A DNA stretch of 64,000 bases from Pontivivens insulae (GCF_900302495.1 NZ_OMKW01000005.1:19757-83756), one strand, 5' to 3'. Shown: positions 8,138 to 17,660, counted from the stretch's first letter. Made by a program: numbers and translations. The notes: generated by a model not told the origin, from the letters alone.

Positions 8138-9778
8138 ATGGCGGAGTGGTGGCGCGACGCGATCATCTACCAGATCTATCCGCGGTCCTTCATGGACACC
8201 GCCGGCAACGGTGTCGGGGATCTGCGCGGCATTACAGAGCGTTTGCCGCATGTCGCCTCACTGGGGGTGGACTGCATCTGGCTGTCACCCATCTTCGTCT
8301 CGCCGCAACGGGACATGGGATATGACGTGTCGGATTATTGCGACGTCGATCCGCTCTTCGGCACGCTTGAAGATTTCGACGCGCTGATCGCGCGGGCGCA
8401 TGAGCTGGGGCTGAAGGTCATCACCGATCAGGTTCTCAGCCACACCTCCGACCAGCACATCTGGTTTAAGGAGAGCCGGACGAGCCGCGATAATCCGAAA
8501 GCCGATTGGTATGTCTGGGCCGATCCCCTGCCTGATGGCTCCCCGCCGACCAACTGGCACAGCCATTTTGGCGGCCCGGCGTGGGAGTTCGATGCAACGC
8601 GCGGGCAGTATTACCTGCACAACTTCCTCGCCTCGCAGCCCGACCTCAACTATCACAACGCGGATGTGCGCGCGGCAATCCTTGAGACCTGCGCCTTCTG
8701 GCTGGAGCGCGGGCTGGACGGCTTCCGTCTCGACACGGTGAACTACTTCTTCCACGACCAGAGGCTGCGCTCGAACCCGCCCGCGGAAGCGACCCGGCAG
8801 GTCATGGCGACCGACCTCTACGGGATGCAGCGCAATATCTACAACAAGACCCGGCCGGAGAATCTGGGCTTTCTCGAAGATCTGCGCCGCCTGACGGACC
8901 GCTATGGCGACACGATGATGGTGGGTGAGGTCGGGGAGTCCGGCGATCGCTCCATCGAGATCATGGCCGAATATACCGCTGGCACCCATCGCCTTCACAT
9001 GTGCTACTCATTCGCGATGCTGTCGGAGGAATTCACCGCCGGCCATTTCCGCCGCTGCATCGAAGGGTTCCAGCGCGGCGCGCCGGACGGGCATCCTTAC
9101 TGGTCCTTCTCCAATCATGACGTCGCGCGCCATCCCTCCCGCTGGGCAGAACATGCGGTGGATCACGACACGATCGCGCGGCTCACGGGCGCAATGCTGA
9201 TGTCCTTCGAGGGGACGATCGGCATCTATCAGGGGGAGGAGCTGGGACAGGAAGAGACCGTGATGAAATTTCACGAGCTCACCGATCCACCTGCCCTGCG
9301 CTTCTGGCCCGCGGTCAAGGGCCGGGACGGCTGCCGCACGCCGATGGTCTGGGAACAGGACGCAGCCAATGCAGGCTTCTCGGAGGGGCAGCCCTGGCTT
9401 CCGGTCAAGGCACCACAGCGCGCCCGTGCGGTCGATGCGCAGGAGGCGGCGAATGACAGCCTGCTGCATTTCTACCAGGACATCATCGCCTGGCGGAAGG
9501 CGTCGCCCGCGCTTACGCGTGGAGCCACCACCTTCCTCGACCTGCCCGAGCCGTTTTTGGCCTTCCGACGTGTGGCCAAGGAACAGACGCTCACCTGCAT
9601 CTTCAACCTGTCGCCCGAACCCGCCGCGTTCCGCCTCGACGGGGAGGCGCGGCTCACCGGCCCGGCACATGGCACGATCGACGGCACGACCCTTGTCCTG
9701 CCCGGCAATGGCTTTGCCTATCTGCATCATCAAGGGGCGCTGACCCTGACACCCGCGACGCTGGTCGCGGCACAATAA
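8138..9778 (+). CDS. GH13 alpha-glucosidase
   Basis: A 546-residue cytoplasmic glycoside hydrolase family 13 enzyme, full length for oligo-1,6-glucosidase/alpha-glucosidase types. It starts AEWWRDAIIYQIYPRSF. Conserved regions: DQVLSHTSDQH (region I), GFRLDTVNYFFHD with the nucleophile Asp (region II), MMVGEVGE with the acid/base Glu (region III) and SFSNHDVARHPSRW (region IV). No signal peptide, so it cleaves imported alpha-glucosides to glucose inside the cell. It is the first gene of the rightward arm and only 19 bp from malE. Exact linkage preference cannot be told. Confidence 0.93.
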   Translation: MAEWWRDAIIYQIYPRSFMDTAGNGVGDLRGITERLPHVASLGVDCIWLSPIFVSPQRDMGYDVSDYCDVDPLFGTLEDFDALIARAHELGLKVITDQVLSHTSDQHIWFKESRTSRDNPKADWYVWADPLPDGSPPTNWHSHFGGPAWEFDATRGQYYLHNFLASQPDLNYHNADVRAAILETCAFWLERGLDGFRLDTVNYFFHDQRLRSNPPAEATRQVMATDLYGMQRNIYNKTRPENLGFLEDLRRLTDRYGDTMMVGEVGESGDRSIEIMAEYTAGTHRLHMCYSFAMLSEEFTAGHFRRCIEGFQRGAPDGHPYWSFSNHDVARHPSRWAEHAVDHDTIARLTGAMLMSFEGTIGIYQGEELGQEETVMKFHELTDPPALRFWPAVKGRDGCRTPMVWEQDAANAGFSEGQPWLPVKAPQRARAVDAQEAANDSLLHFYQDIIAWRKASPALTRGATTFLDLPEPFLAFRRVAKEQTLTCIFNLSPEPAAFRLDGEARLTGPAHGTIDGTTLVLPGNGFAYLHHQGALTLTPATLVAAQ

Positions 9779-9797
9779 TCTTCGGAGGAGACCCACA

Positions 9798-10955
9798 ATG
9801 AAAAAGACACTGACCCTTGCGGCCCTGCTCGTCACCACGGCCATGCCCGCCGCAGCACTCGAAGACGGCACGCTGCTGATCTGGACCGGCGCGAACCGCG
9901 ACAAGGAGGCTCTGGAGGCCGCCGTGGCACCCTTCGTCGAGGAATACGGCATCGACGTCACGGTCGAGGTCGTGGACCCCGATCTTCCGCAGAAATTCCA
10001 GCAGGCCGCGTCCACCGGCGACGGCCCGGATATCGTAATGTGGGCGCATGACCGCTTTGGCGAGTGGGCCTCGGGTGGTCTGATCTCCCCCGTACAGCCC
10101 TCCGCGGCATGGAGCGAGGGCGTCCTGGGCTCGGCGCTCGACGCCGTCTCCTTTGACGGGGCGGTCTGGGGCTACCCGGTCAGCGTCGAAGCCGTGCACC
10201 TGATCTACAACACCGACCTGATTGAGACGCCGCCCGCCTCCTTCGAAGAGCTGATCGCGATGGAGTTCGACGGGCAGAAGATCCTGTGGGACTACAACAA
10301 CACCTATTTCACCATGCCGCTGCTGATGGCCAATGGCGGCTTCGCCTTCCAGAAGGTCGACGGCTACTATGACGGCAGCGCAACGGGCGTGAACACTGAC
10401 GGCGCGATCCAGGGGGCCGCGATGCTGGAGCGGCTGATCGAAGAGGGCATAATGCCCGCAGGCGTCGATTACGGTGTGATGGACGGCGCGATGAACCGTG
10501 GCGAGGTCGGCATGGTGCTCAACGGTCCATGGGCCTGGGGCGGCCTGCGCGATTCCGGCATCAACTTCGCCGTGGCCCCGATCCCGACCGTGGACGGCGC
10601 GGAATCCACGCCCTTCCTCGGCGTGCAGGCCTTCGCGGTGAACGCGGCAACGCCGAATGCTGACCTAGCCGTCGAGCTTTTGGAGAACTTCCTGCTCACG
10701 GATGAGGGGCTGGCGACCTGGAACGCAAATGGGGAGCTTGGCGCCCTGGCCGACGCCTCTGCTGCCGAAGCGCAGGACGATGCAAACATCACCAAGATGC
10801 TCAACGTCGCGACCAATGGTGTGCCGATGCCGTCCAACCCGGAGATGGGCGCGTTCTGGGCCGCGATGGGCCCGGCGCTGACCAACATCACCACAGACGC
10901 GCAGGACCCCGAGGCCGCGCTCAACGACGCCGCCGCGCGTATCCTGGGCGAGTAA
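9798..10955 (+). CDS. malE: maltose/alpha-glucoside substrate-binding protein MalE-like
   Basis: A 385-residue extracellular solute-binding protein, close in length to E. coli MalE. The N-terminus is a classical Sec signal peptide (KKTLTLAALLVTTAMPAAA) cleaved near residue 20. The mature part starts EDGTLLIWTGANRDKEAL and contains G-D-G-P-D-I-V-M-W-A-H-D-R and the A-F-A-V-N-A region typical of the MalE group. A good ribosome site (GGAGGAG) precedes the ATG. It captures the sugar in the periplasm and delivers it to MalFG. Confidence 0.9.
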   Translation: MKKTLTLAALLVTTAMPAAALEDGTLLIWTGANRDKEALEAAVAPFVEEYGIDVTVEVVDPDLPQKFQQAASTGDGPDIVMWAHDRFGEWASGGLISPVQPSAAWSEGVLGSALDAVSFDGAVWGYPVSVEAVHLIYNTDLIETPPASFEELIAMEFDGQKILWDYNNTYFTMPLLMANGGFAFQKVDGYYDGSATGVNTDGAIQGAAMLERLIEEGIMPAGVDYGVMDGAMNRGEVGMVLNGPWAWGGLRDSGINFAVAPIPTVDGAESTPFLGVQAFAVNAATPNADLAVELLENFLLTDEGLATWNANGELGALADASAAEAQDDANITKMLNVATNGVPMPSNPEMGAFWAAMGPALTNITTDAQDPEAALNDAAARILGE

Positions 10956-10978
10956 GCCCGGAACGTTTGTCGAAACGG

Positions 10979-11005
10979 CCATGTCCCGTATCGTGCGGGG
11001 CATGG
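10979..11005 (+). promoter_or_regulatory. intercistronic hairpin between malE and malF
   Basis: CCATGTCCCG (10979-10988) pairs with CGGGGCATGG (10996-11005) around a 7-base loop, a 10-bp stem with one G-U pair. It is in the 72-bp spacer after malE and lacks a following T run, so it is more likely an mRNA-stabilising or attenuating element that raises MalE over MalF/MalG than a full terminator. Confidence 0.6.
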
Positions 11006-11027
11006 TCCTTGCAACGGACAGACCGAT

Positions 11028-12554
11028 ATGAGCGCGACCGACATCCAGAACATGCCGGCTGAGACGCCGTGGCTGCGCTATGGCCTCGTCGGGCTGATCG
11101 CGGTCGCGCTCCTCTGGTCGGCCTTTTCGCTGTATATGATCGGGCAGGCGCTCTTCGGGGCGATCCTGCTAGGGCTGGCGGCCTGTTTCGTCGTGATTTT
11201 CGGGTCCGAGCGGTTCTATGGCAGCCGCTTCATATTCCCCGGCATCGCAGCCGTCGTCATCTTCATCGCCTTTCCCGTGATCTACACGATCTGGATCGGC
11301 TTCACGAATTACAGCTCGTTCAACCTGCTGACCTATGAACGCGCGGTGGAGGTGCTGACCTCCCGCGGCACGGTGGACCAGTCGACCGAGCAGCCCTTCG
11401 CCGTTGCCCTCGACGGGGAAGGCTACCGCATCTGGCTGCCCGAAAGCGGCCTCCTGTCCGAGCCCGTCTCGCTGGCCGAGGAAGCTACGGCAGCCCTCGT
11501 CCCGGCCGCCGCACCTGACACGCTGCTGGAACGCCGCGATGCGATCCGCCTGCGGGAGGGGCTGGGCCTCCTGACCCTGCAAACCCCGGATGGGGCGGAG
11601 ATCCGTAACGCAGGCCTGCGCACCTTCGCCTCGGTCGTGCCCGACTACGTCCAGACTGGCCCGGATGAGCTGACCCGCCGCGACGGCACGGTCCTCACCG
11701 CCAACCATGCCACCGGCTTCTTCGAGAGCGCGGCGGCCGAGCAAGTGCCGCCCGGCTGGCGCGTTGCCATCGGCTTCGACAATTTCGAGCGGATCTTTAC
11801 GTCCGAGGGCATCCGCGGCCCCACGCTCTCGATCTTCGCGTGGACCTTCGCCTTTGCGGGCCTGTCGGTGCTGTTCTGCTTCTCGGTCGGGCTCTTGCTC
11901 GCCGTGATCCTCCAATGGGAGCATCTGCGCTTCAAACCGGTCTACCGCGTCTTGCTGATCCTGCCTTATGCAGTGCCGTCCTTCATCTCGATCCTGGTCT
12001 TCAAGGGGCTGTTCAACCAGAATTTCGGGGAGATCAACCTGATCCTGGGCACACTATTCGGCATTCAGCCCAACTGGTTCACGGATGCGACGCTGGCGCG
12101 CGTGATGGTCGTGATCGTCAATGTCTGGCTCGGCTATCCCTATATGATGCTTCTTGCGATGGGCTTCCTTCAAGCCGTGCCCGAAGATCACAAGAAGGCC
12201 GCAGCACTTGAGGGCGCCTCGGCGCTGCGCGTCTTCTTCACGATCACCCTACCCCAGATCATCCCGCCGTTCCTGCCGCTGCTGATCGCGGCCTTCGCGT
12301 TCAACTTCAACAATCTGGTGCTTATCTTCCTGCTAACGCGCGGCTTGCCCGACATTCCCGGTACGGTCATTCCGGCAGGTCAGACGGACATCTTAGCCTC
12401 CTTCACCTACCGCCTCGCCTTCGACAATGCGGGCCAGCAATTCGGGCTGGCAGGGGCGATTACCCTATTGATCTTCCTCGTAGTGGCCGCGATCAGCTAC
12501 GCCAATTTCGTCGCCATGCGCCGCGCTGCGGCGCGCCGGTCGGGAGTGTCCTGA
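11028..12554 (+). CDS. malF: maltose-type ABC permease MalF
   Basis: A 508-residue inner-membrane permease. Two or three N-terminal membrane segments are followed by a long periplasmic region (about residues 105-245) like the P2 loop of enterobacterial MalF. The BPD_transp_1 core then carries the EAA loop contacting MalK, with EGASALRVFFTITLP near residue 400. The size and periplasmic loop favour MalF over AglF or UgpA. It ends in a 1-bp TGATG overlap with malG. Confidence 0.92.
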   Translation: MSATDIQNMPAETPWLRYGLVGLIAVALLWSAFSLYMIGQALFGAILLGLAACFVVIFGSERFYGSRFIFPGIAAVVIFIAFPVIYTIWIGFTNYSSFNLLTYERAVEVLTSRGTVDQSTEQPFAVALDGEGYRIWLPESGLLSEPVSLAEEATAALVPAAAPDTLLERRDAIRLREGLGLLTLQTPDGAEIRNAGLRTFASVVPDYVQTGPDELTRRDGTVLTANHATGFFESAAAEQVPPGWRVAIGFDNFERIFTSEGIRGPTLSIFAWTFAFAGLSVLFCFSVGLLLAVILQWEHLRFKPVYRVLLILPYAVPSFISILVFKGLFNQNFGEINLILGTLFGIQPNWFTDATLARVMVVIVNVWLGYPYMMLLAMGFLQAVPEDHKKAAALEGASALRVFFTITLPQIIPPFLPLLIAAFAFNFNNLVLIFLLTRGLPDIPGTVIPAGQTDILASFTYRLAFDNAGQQFGLAGAITLLIFLVVAAISYANFVAMRRAAARRSGVS

Positions 12555-13444
12555 TGATCGTCGAACGACCGCGCGACCTTATGGTCAAGAAGATCCTCGC
12601 TCACGGCTTCCTGCTCTGCTTCCTCGCGCTGATCCTGTTTCCGTTCCTGATGGTGCTCTCGATCAGCTTTCGGGAGGGGAACTTCGCCGTCGGCTCACTT
12701 ATCCCCGAGAAACCGACGCTCGAGCACTGGGTCCTTGCCTTCGGGTTCGACTATACCCGCGCGGACGGGGAGGTGATCTCACCCCCCTACCCGGTGCTCA
12801 CCTGGATGTGGAACTCGATCAAGGTTGGGGTCATCGCGGGTCTCGGCGTGCTGGCCATTGCCACCATATCTGCCTATTCGTTCAGCCGCATCCGCATCCG
12901 GGGCAAGGCTGCAATGCTCGACGCGCTGTTCTTGATCCAGATGTTCCCGACGACGCTGGCCCTCGTCGCGATCTTCGCAATCTTTGACACACTGGGCGAG
13001 GTCTCACCCTTCCTCGGCCTCGATAGCCATGTCGCACTGATCCTGATCTACCTTTCCGGCGTGACGCTGCACATCTGGACCATCAAGGGTTATTTCGACT
13101 CCATCGACCGGGCGCTCGACAATGCAGCGGCTATCGACGGGGCGACGCCGTGGCAGACTTTCCGCTATGTGTTCCTGCCGCTCGCGGTGCCGATCATGTC
13201 CGTGGTCTTCGTCCTTGCCTTTATCGGCTTCATCAACGACTACCCCATCGCTTCGGTCTTGATCCGGTCCGAAAGCCAGATGACCTTGGCGGTTGGGGCT
13301 CGCCTTTACCTCAACGAGTTCCGCTATCTGTGGGGCGATTTCGCGGCGGCGGCGATCCTGTCCGGCCTGCCCATCACAATCGTTTTCCTCATCGCGCAAC
13401 GATATCTCGTGAGGGGGTTAAGCGACGGAGCAGTGAAGGGATAA
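12554..13444 (+). CDS. malG: maltose-type ABC permease MalG
   Basis: A 296-residue inner-membrane permease with about six membrane segments and the EAA loop IDGATPWQTFRYVFLPLAVP. Its start codon shares the A of the malF stop (TGATG). It pairs with MalF to form the channel and is the last gene of the rightward arm. Confidence 0.92.
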   Translation: MIVERPRDLMVKKILAHGFLLCFLALILFPFLMVLSISFREGNFAVGSLIPEKPTLEHWVLAFGFDYTRADGEVISPPYPVLTWMWNSIKVGVIAGLGVLAIATISAYSFSRIRIRGKAAMLDALFLIQMFPTTLALVAIFAIFDTLGEVSPFLGLDSHVALILIYLSGVTLHIWTIKGYFDSIDRALDNAAAIDGATPWQTFRYVFLPLAVPIMSVVFVLAFIGFINDYPIASVLIRSESQMTLAVGARLYLNEFRYLWGDFAAAAILSGLPITIVFLIAQRYLVRGLSDGAVKG

Positions 13445-13551
13445 GGACAGCAGCCCATGCACGCTATCGCTTATCGACTGAGATTTCCGCCATTTGAAGT
13501 TTAAGATCTGCAGCTGCGGTGAGCATCCCATCCAAGCTACCGACCCAACGC

Positions 13552-13623
13552 AAATGCAAACGATCGTTGTCATTTTGCGCAGACTTTTCTAATTTGGCTG
13601 AAATGCAAACGATCGTGTTCATT
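13552..13623. repeat. two direct repeats, likely HipB operators
   Basis: Two 23-bp copies at 13552-13574 and 13601-13623 differ only near the GT/TG pair. Both begin AAATGCAAACGATCGT and end CATT. Each is itself an imperfect dyad centred on CGATCG. They are 49 bp apart start to start, and the second ends 12 bp before the hipB start. Paired operators just before the antitoxin gene are the expected layout for HipB autoregulation. Confidence 0.7.
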
Positions 13624-13634
13624 CTGGAGGGATC

Positions 13635-13856
13635 ATGACCCGAATCCACGACCCTCTTTCCCTCGGCCAGGCGCTGCGGACCGCTCGGAAGGCGCGTGCG
13701 ATCACGCAGGAGGAACTTGCGCTACAGACCGGTATCTCCCGCACCACGATCCGCGCCATCGAAACAGGCAAGGAAACGGCACAGATCGGTCTCGTTCTCC
13801 AGCTTTGCCGCGATCTGGGCCTGACCCTCACAATAAATGAGGGTGAGGAACGGTGA
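13635..13856 (+). CDS. hipB: HipB-like antitoxin, Cro/CI-type HTH
   Basis: A 73-residue XRE/Cro-type DNA-binding protein: LGQALRTARKARAITQEELALQTGISRTTIRAIETGKETAQ. This is the size of HipB antitoxins. GGAGG lies seven bases before the ATG. Its stop overlaps the HipA start as GTGA, so toxin translation is coupled to the antitoxin. It should bind HipA and repress the operon through the two upstream repeats. Confidence 0.88.
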   Translation: MTRIHDPLSLGQALRTARKARAITQEELALQTGISRTTIRAIETGKETAQIGLVLQLCRDLGLTLTINEGEER

Positions 13857-15199
13857 CGCGGCTCGACGTCTATCTCGAAAGCGTGCCTGCGCCAATTGGC
13901 ACGCTTAAAACGGACGCGGATGGCAGCCTGTCCTTTTCCTACCGGACTGACACCCTGCCCCACCCTCTCTCAGTCAGCCTACCAGTGCGTGAGGAACCCT
14001 ATGGCGACGTGGCCACGCGGGGCTTTTTTGCGAACCTGCTCTTCGAGAACGAATTGCGCGATCAAGTCATGCAGCGTTACGGGCTGGAAGAGCGGGACGT
14101 CGCGGGCCTCCTCTATCATCTTGGCGCAGATTGTCCCGGCGCTGTGAGCTGCGTTCCCGAAGGCGCTGGCCCGGCCAAGCGTCCGGGCGATCTTGCCACC
14201 AACTACGACCCGCTCGACGGCAGTCCAATCGTCCCCGATACGCTAGACAATGCTGGCCCCCTGCCCGTCGCCGGCGAGCTGGCCCGCATCATGGCCTCGC
14301 TACGTGACCGACGCCGCCTGCCCGCAGAGACCTCCGACCCGTCGCCACTTGCCGGCGTTCAGGGGAAAATCGCGGTCGCACGGCTCCCGGACGGACGCCT
14401 CGCCCTGCCCCGCCCCGGCACTGGTGCGCCAACCACTCACATCCTGAAGGTGCCGACCGCGCGCGAGATGACCCATGTACCGCGTGAGCACCTGGCCACC
14501 GGCATCATGGCGCAAGCACAAAACCATCCGGTTCAGCGCACCGCCATCATTGGCGACGGCGACCTGCAAGGCTTACTTATCGAGCGCTTCGACCGCCGGG
14601 TTGAGGCGGGCGCGGTCCACCGTCTGCACCAAGAAGATTTTTGTCAGGCTCTCGGCCTCGGTCAGTTCCTGAAATACGAGCGCAACGGCAGCCCTTCCCT
14701 TGCTTTTTCGGCGCAGGCCATCGGCACGCTGCTCAGCCAGACCCGTCTGCCCGGCGCGGCGCGCCTCGCCTTCTTTGAAGTTACCCTGATCAACATGCTG
14801 CTCGGAAATTCCGACAACCACGCCAAGAACCACGCGCTGTTGTACAGCGGCCCCCGGCCGGAATTTGCGCCGATCTACGATGTGGACCCGGTGCTCTTGG
14901 ACGATGTGAACCACGAAATGTCGTTCCGCATAGGCTCGGCCCGTATGGCCGATGAGGTGCGTGGCCCTGATCTTGACGCTTTCCTTCGCGCCATCGGCGC
15001 GCGCGGGTTCGGCCAGCCCCAACGGCGGCGGGTCGCCGAACTGATCGAAATGACGCTCCGCGCAGCGGACGCCCTCCCCCGCCCAACGGGGAAGGGCCTG
15101 TTCGATGTAATCGGCCAGCAGGCCCACCATTTGTCTGCGAATCTGGGGATGGAGATCACGATTCCTGATTTCGACAATGTCCCGGTGAATCGCCCCTGA
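13853..15199 (+). CDS. hipA: HipA-like serine/threonine kinase toxin
   Basis: A 448-residue HipA-family protein, normal in length. The N-terminal couple_hipA domain covers roughly residues 1-105. The kinase part shows LLIERFDRR, the catalytic-loop motif GNSDNHAKN near residue 322 and APIYDVDPVLL as the metal-binding segment. HipA kinases phosphorylate glutamyl-tRNA synthetase or related targets and slow growth; the target here is not known. The start is GTG in a GTGA overlap with hipB. Its place next to repABC suggests a plasmid-maintenance role, which is inference. Confidence 0.88.
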   Translation: MTRLDVYLESVPAPIGTLKTDADGSLSFSYRTDTLPHPLSVSLPVREEPYGDVATRGFFANLLFENELRDQVMQRYGLEERDVAGLLYHLGADCPGAVSCVPEGAGPAKRPGDLATNYDPLDGSPIVPDTLDNAGPLPVAGELARIMASLRDRRRLPAETSDPSPLAGVQGKIAVARLPDGRLALPRPGTGAPTTHILKVPTAREMTHVPREHLATGIMAQAQNHPVQRTAIIGDGDLQGLLIERFDRRVEAGAVHRLHQEDFCQALGLGQFLKYERNGSPSLAFSAQAIGTLLSQTRLPGAARLAFFEVTLINMLLGNSDNHAKNHALLYSGPRPEFAPIYDVDPVLLDDVNHEMSFRIGSARMADEVRGPDLDAFLRAIGARGFGQPQRRRVAELIEMTLRAADALPRPTGKGLFDVIGQQAHHLSANLGMEITIPDFDNVPVNRP

Positions 15200-15485
15200 A
15201 CCAGGCTGAACGCCCCAGAGCCTGCCAGCGCTTATCTCTTTGCCTTGGAATATCGGCAAATTGAAGATGCGTTATAGCATCAACAAACCCTCACAAGCTA
15301 CTGATAAAAAACAATTTATCTAAGAAAAGATATTGTGATCGTCCGTACGGGCTGAAGCGTCAGCATCTCGGCATGCTGAAAACCTTGCAACGAATCTTCT
15401 TGTCTTGCAGTAATTTACGGTAAATATGAGTTTAGACGACGAGAGCCGTAACAAACGGCCAGTGAGCAGATAGACGAGGCGTATC
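15200..15485. promoter_or_regulatory. repA upstream region with dyads
   Basis: No gene seen. It holds ATTTAC-G-GTAAAT (15413-15425), a 13-bp palindrome 60 bp before the repA start that could be the RepA/RepB autoregulation site. Further left is a nested dyad: TCACAA (15291-15296) with TTGTGA (15333-15338) around GATAAA (15303-15308) and TTTATC (15315-15320). The inner part may be a weak terminator for hipA or a protein site. Confidence 0.45.
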
Positions 15486-16664
15486 ATGCAAAAGCGGGAA
15501 AACCGCATCGATTTGCTCGTGGGCGATCATGCCGCGAAGCTGTCCGATCGTCTACAGGCGCATCGTGAGCAACTCTTTCCACCCAATGCCCGCAAGGAAA
15601 TGCGGCGCTTCACCTCTGGCGAAGCGGCGGAACTTTTGGGTGTGAAGGATGCCTATCTGCGAAAGCTCCATCTTGATGGCAAAGGCCCTGAGCCAGAGAT
15701 CCGCGGCGCGGGCCGCCGCTATTACTCCCCTGCCGACCTGCAAGCCTTGCGTGAACTGCTCGAACAAGGGGCGAAAAGCCCCGGAACGTACCTGCCAGGA
15801 CGACGGGACGGCGACCACCTTCAGGTTATCACGGTGATCAATTTCAAGGGTGGATCGGGGAAGACAACAACCTCTGCCCATCTGGCTCAGAAATGCGCAC
15901 TCGACGGCTACCGCGTGTTGGCCATCGACCTCGATCCGCAGGCCAGCCTTTCGGCATTGCACGGCTATCAGCCCGAATTCGATCTGCTGGATGGCGGTAC
16001 GCTCTACGACGCGATCCGCTACGAAGATCCTGTGCCGCTCAGCGACGTGATCCAGCCAACTTATATGACCAATCTCGACCTCATCCCGGGCAATCTGGAC
16101 CTGATGGAGTTCGAGCATGAGACGCCCCGGGCGCTGGCGAACCGCGACGGTAACCTTTTCTTTACCCGTGTTGGTGACAAGCTGGCAGAGGTGGAGCAGG
16201 ACTACGACATCGTCGTGATCGATTGCCCACCGCAACTTGGCTACATCACGATGTCCGCCCTTTCGGCGGCAACTGCGGTGCTCGTGACGGTGCATCCGCA
16301 AATGCTCGACGTGATGTCCATGTGCCAGTTCCTCCTGATGACATCAAACTTGCTCGGCGTCGTGGCCGAGGCGGGAGGGGACATGACCTATGACTGGATG
16401 CGTTACGTTGTGACGCGATACGAACCGGGCGACGGACCGCAGAACCAGATGGTCAGCTTCATGCGTTCCATGTTTGGGGAGCATGTACTGAACCACCCGG
16501 TGCTGAAATCCACCGCCATCTCGGATGCCGGGATCACCAAACAGACACTTTACGAAGTCGAGAAGAGCCAGTTCACCCGCGCCACCTACGAGCGCGCGCG
16601 GGAAAGTCTGGACAACGTGAATGGCGAGATTGAGGGCCTGATCCAGGCCGCATGGGGGCGCTGA
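15486..16664 (+). CDS. repA: plasmid partition ATPase RepA (ParA family)
   Basis: A 392-residue ParA-type protein with the long N-terminus typical of repABC plasmids. Residues about 40-95 form an HTH (SGEAAELLGVKDAYLRKL) for autoregulation. The deviant Walker A is INFKGGSGKTTTSAHLA near residue 119, and Walker B-like DIVVIDCPPQLGYITMSAL follows. It moves plasmid copies apart by acting on RepB-parS complexes and represses its own operon. GAGG lies seven bases before the ATG. First gene of a complete repABC operon. Confidence 0.95.
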   Translation: MQKRENRIDLLVGDHAAKLSDRLQAHREQLFPPNARKEMRRFTSGEAAELLGVKDAYLRKLHLDGKGPEPEIRGAGRRYYSPADLQALRELLEQGAKSPGTYLPGRRDGDHLQVITVINFKGGSGKTTTSAHLAQKCALDGYRVLAIDLDPQASLSALHGYQPEFDLLDGGTLYDAIRYEDPVPLSDVIQPTYMTNLDLIPGNLDLMEFEHETPRALANRDGNLFFTRVGDKLAEVEQDYDIVVIDCPPQLGYITMSALSAATAVLVTVHPQMLDVMSMCQFLLMTSNLLGVVAEAGGDMTYDWMRYVVTRYEPGDGPQNQMVSFMRSMFGEHVLNHPVLKSTAISDAGITKQTLYEVEKSQFTRATYERARESLDNVNGEIEGLIQAAWGR

Positions 16665-17611
16665 TGGCAAGGAAAGACCTGCTCAAGGGACTGATGGACG
16701 GCGGCGATGACGCCCCCTCCCCTGCCCCGTCCTCTGACGCCGCGCGCCCGCGCTATCAAAAGGGCGCAATCGGGGCCGTCTCCCGCTCGATTGCGGAGCT
16801 CAAGAGCCGCTCGCTCACCGAAATCGACGCCGACCTGATCGATCCCGGTGGGCTGGAGGATCGGCTCGACTTGAACCAAGAGGATCACCTGGCCCTCGTG
16901 GAGAGCATCCGCGAGCATGGCCAACAGGTGCCGATCCTTGTCCGGCCCAACCCGGACGGCTCAGGCCGGTTCGAAATCGTCTATGGCCGCAGGCGCGTCG
17001 CCGCTCTGCGCACCTTGGGACGTCCCGTCAAGGCGATGGTGCGCGATCTTGACGACCGCGACCTGATCATCGCCCAAGGGCAGGAGAATACGGCCCGGCG
17101 CGACCTGACCTTCATCGAAAAAGCCAATTTCGCCCGTCAGATGCGCGATGGTGGCTATGATCGGAAAACAATCTGCGATGCGCTCCACCTCGACAAAACG
17201 GTGATCTCGCGCATGCTTCAGGTCGCCGACGCGATCCCAGCAGAGGTGATCCGTGCGATCGGAGCCGCTCCGGGAGCGGGCCGTCCGCGATGGCTCAAAC
17301 TTGCTGAGCTTCTGAAAGGCGCACAACTCTCCATAGAAGAAGCCGTCGATGTGGCAGAGGGCACAGGGCCGCAGGCCAGCTCCGACGACCGCTTTGCCGC
17401 CCTGATCACAGCATTGACGAAGCCCCGCCCTGCCCCAGCAAGCGAGGCACCGCAGCAAATCGTTACAGAAGACGGCACCAAAGTCGGTGCGCTGCGCCGG
17501 TCGCGGGGTCGCGTCTCACTCGACTTCGAGGATGCCCGATTTGCCGATTGGCTGACCCGCCTATTGCCCGAATTCCATTCTACTTGGCGCGAAAGCGAAG
17601 ATCGGGACTGA
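16664..17611 (+). CDS. repB: plasmid partition protein RepB (ParB family)
   Basis: A 315-residue ParB homologue. It has the conserved ParB nuclease-like box (LVESIREHGQQVPILVRP and YGRRRVAALRTLG), then ENTARRDLTFIEKANFA and an HTH (DRKTICDALHLDKTVISRML) that binds parS. The ATG at 16664 is chosen because it overlaps the repA stop (TGATG); an in-frame ATG at 16652 would add four residues. It should bind the GTTGACAGCTGTCAAC sites downstream. Confidence 0.94.
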   Translation: MARKDLLKGLMDGGDDAPSPAPSSDAARPRYQKGAIGAVSRSIAELKSRSLTEIDADLIDPGGLEDRLDLNQEDHLALVESIREHGQQVPILVRPNPDGSGRFEIVYGRRRVAALRTLGRPVKAMVRDLDDRDLIIAQGQENTARRDLTFIEKANFARQMRDGGYDRKTICDALHLDKTVISRMLQVADAIPAEVIRAIGAAPGAGRPRWLKLAELLKGAQLSIEEAVDVAEGTGPQASSDDRFAALITALTKPRPAPASEAPQQIVTEDGTKVGALRRSRGRVSLDFEDARFADWLTRLLPEFHSTWRESEDRD

Positions 17612-17660
17612 ATTCACCCTACCCCGAAACCAGCACAGGAGACACGAGACTGCCCGCATG

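Noticed and set aside
8138..13444. Reading the sugar locus as aglEFG/aglK
   Set aside because: The binding protein is near MalE length (385 residues) and the first permease is 508 residues with a large periplasmic loop, which fits MalEFG better. Still, trehalose or sucrose transport is not excluded.
14573..15259. 228-codon minus-strand frame across hipA
   Set aside because: HipA on the plus strand has all catalytic motifs; this is its shadow.
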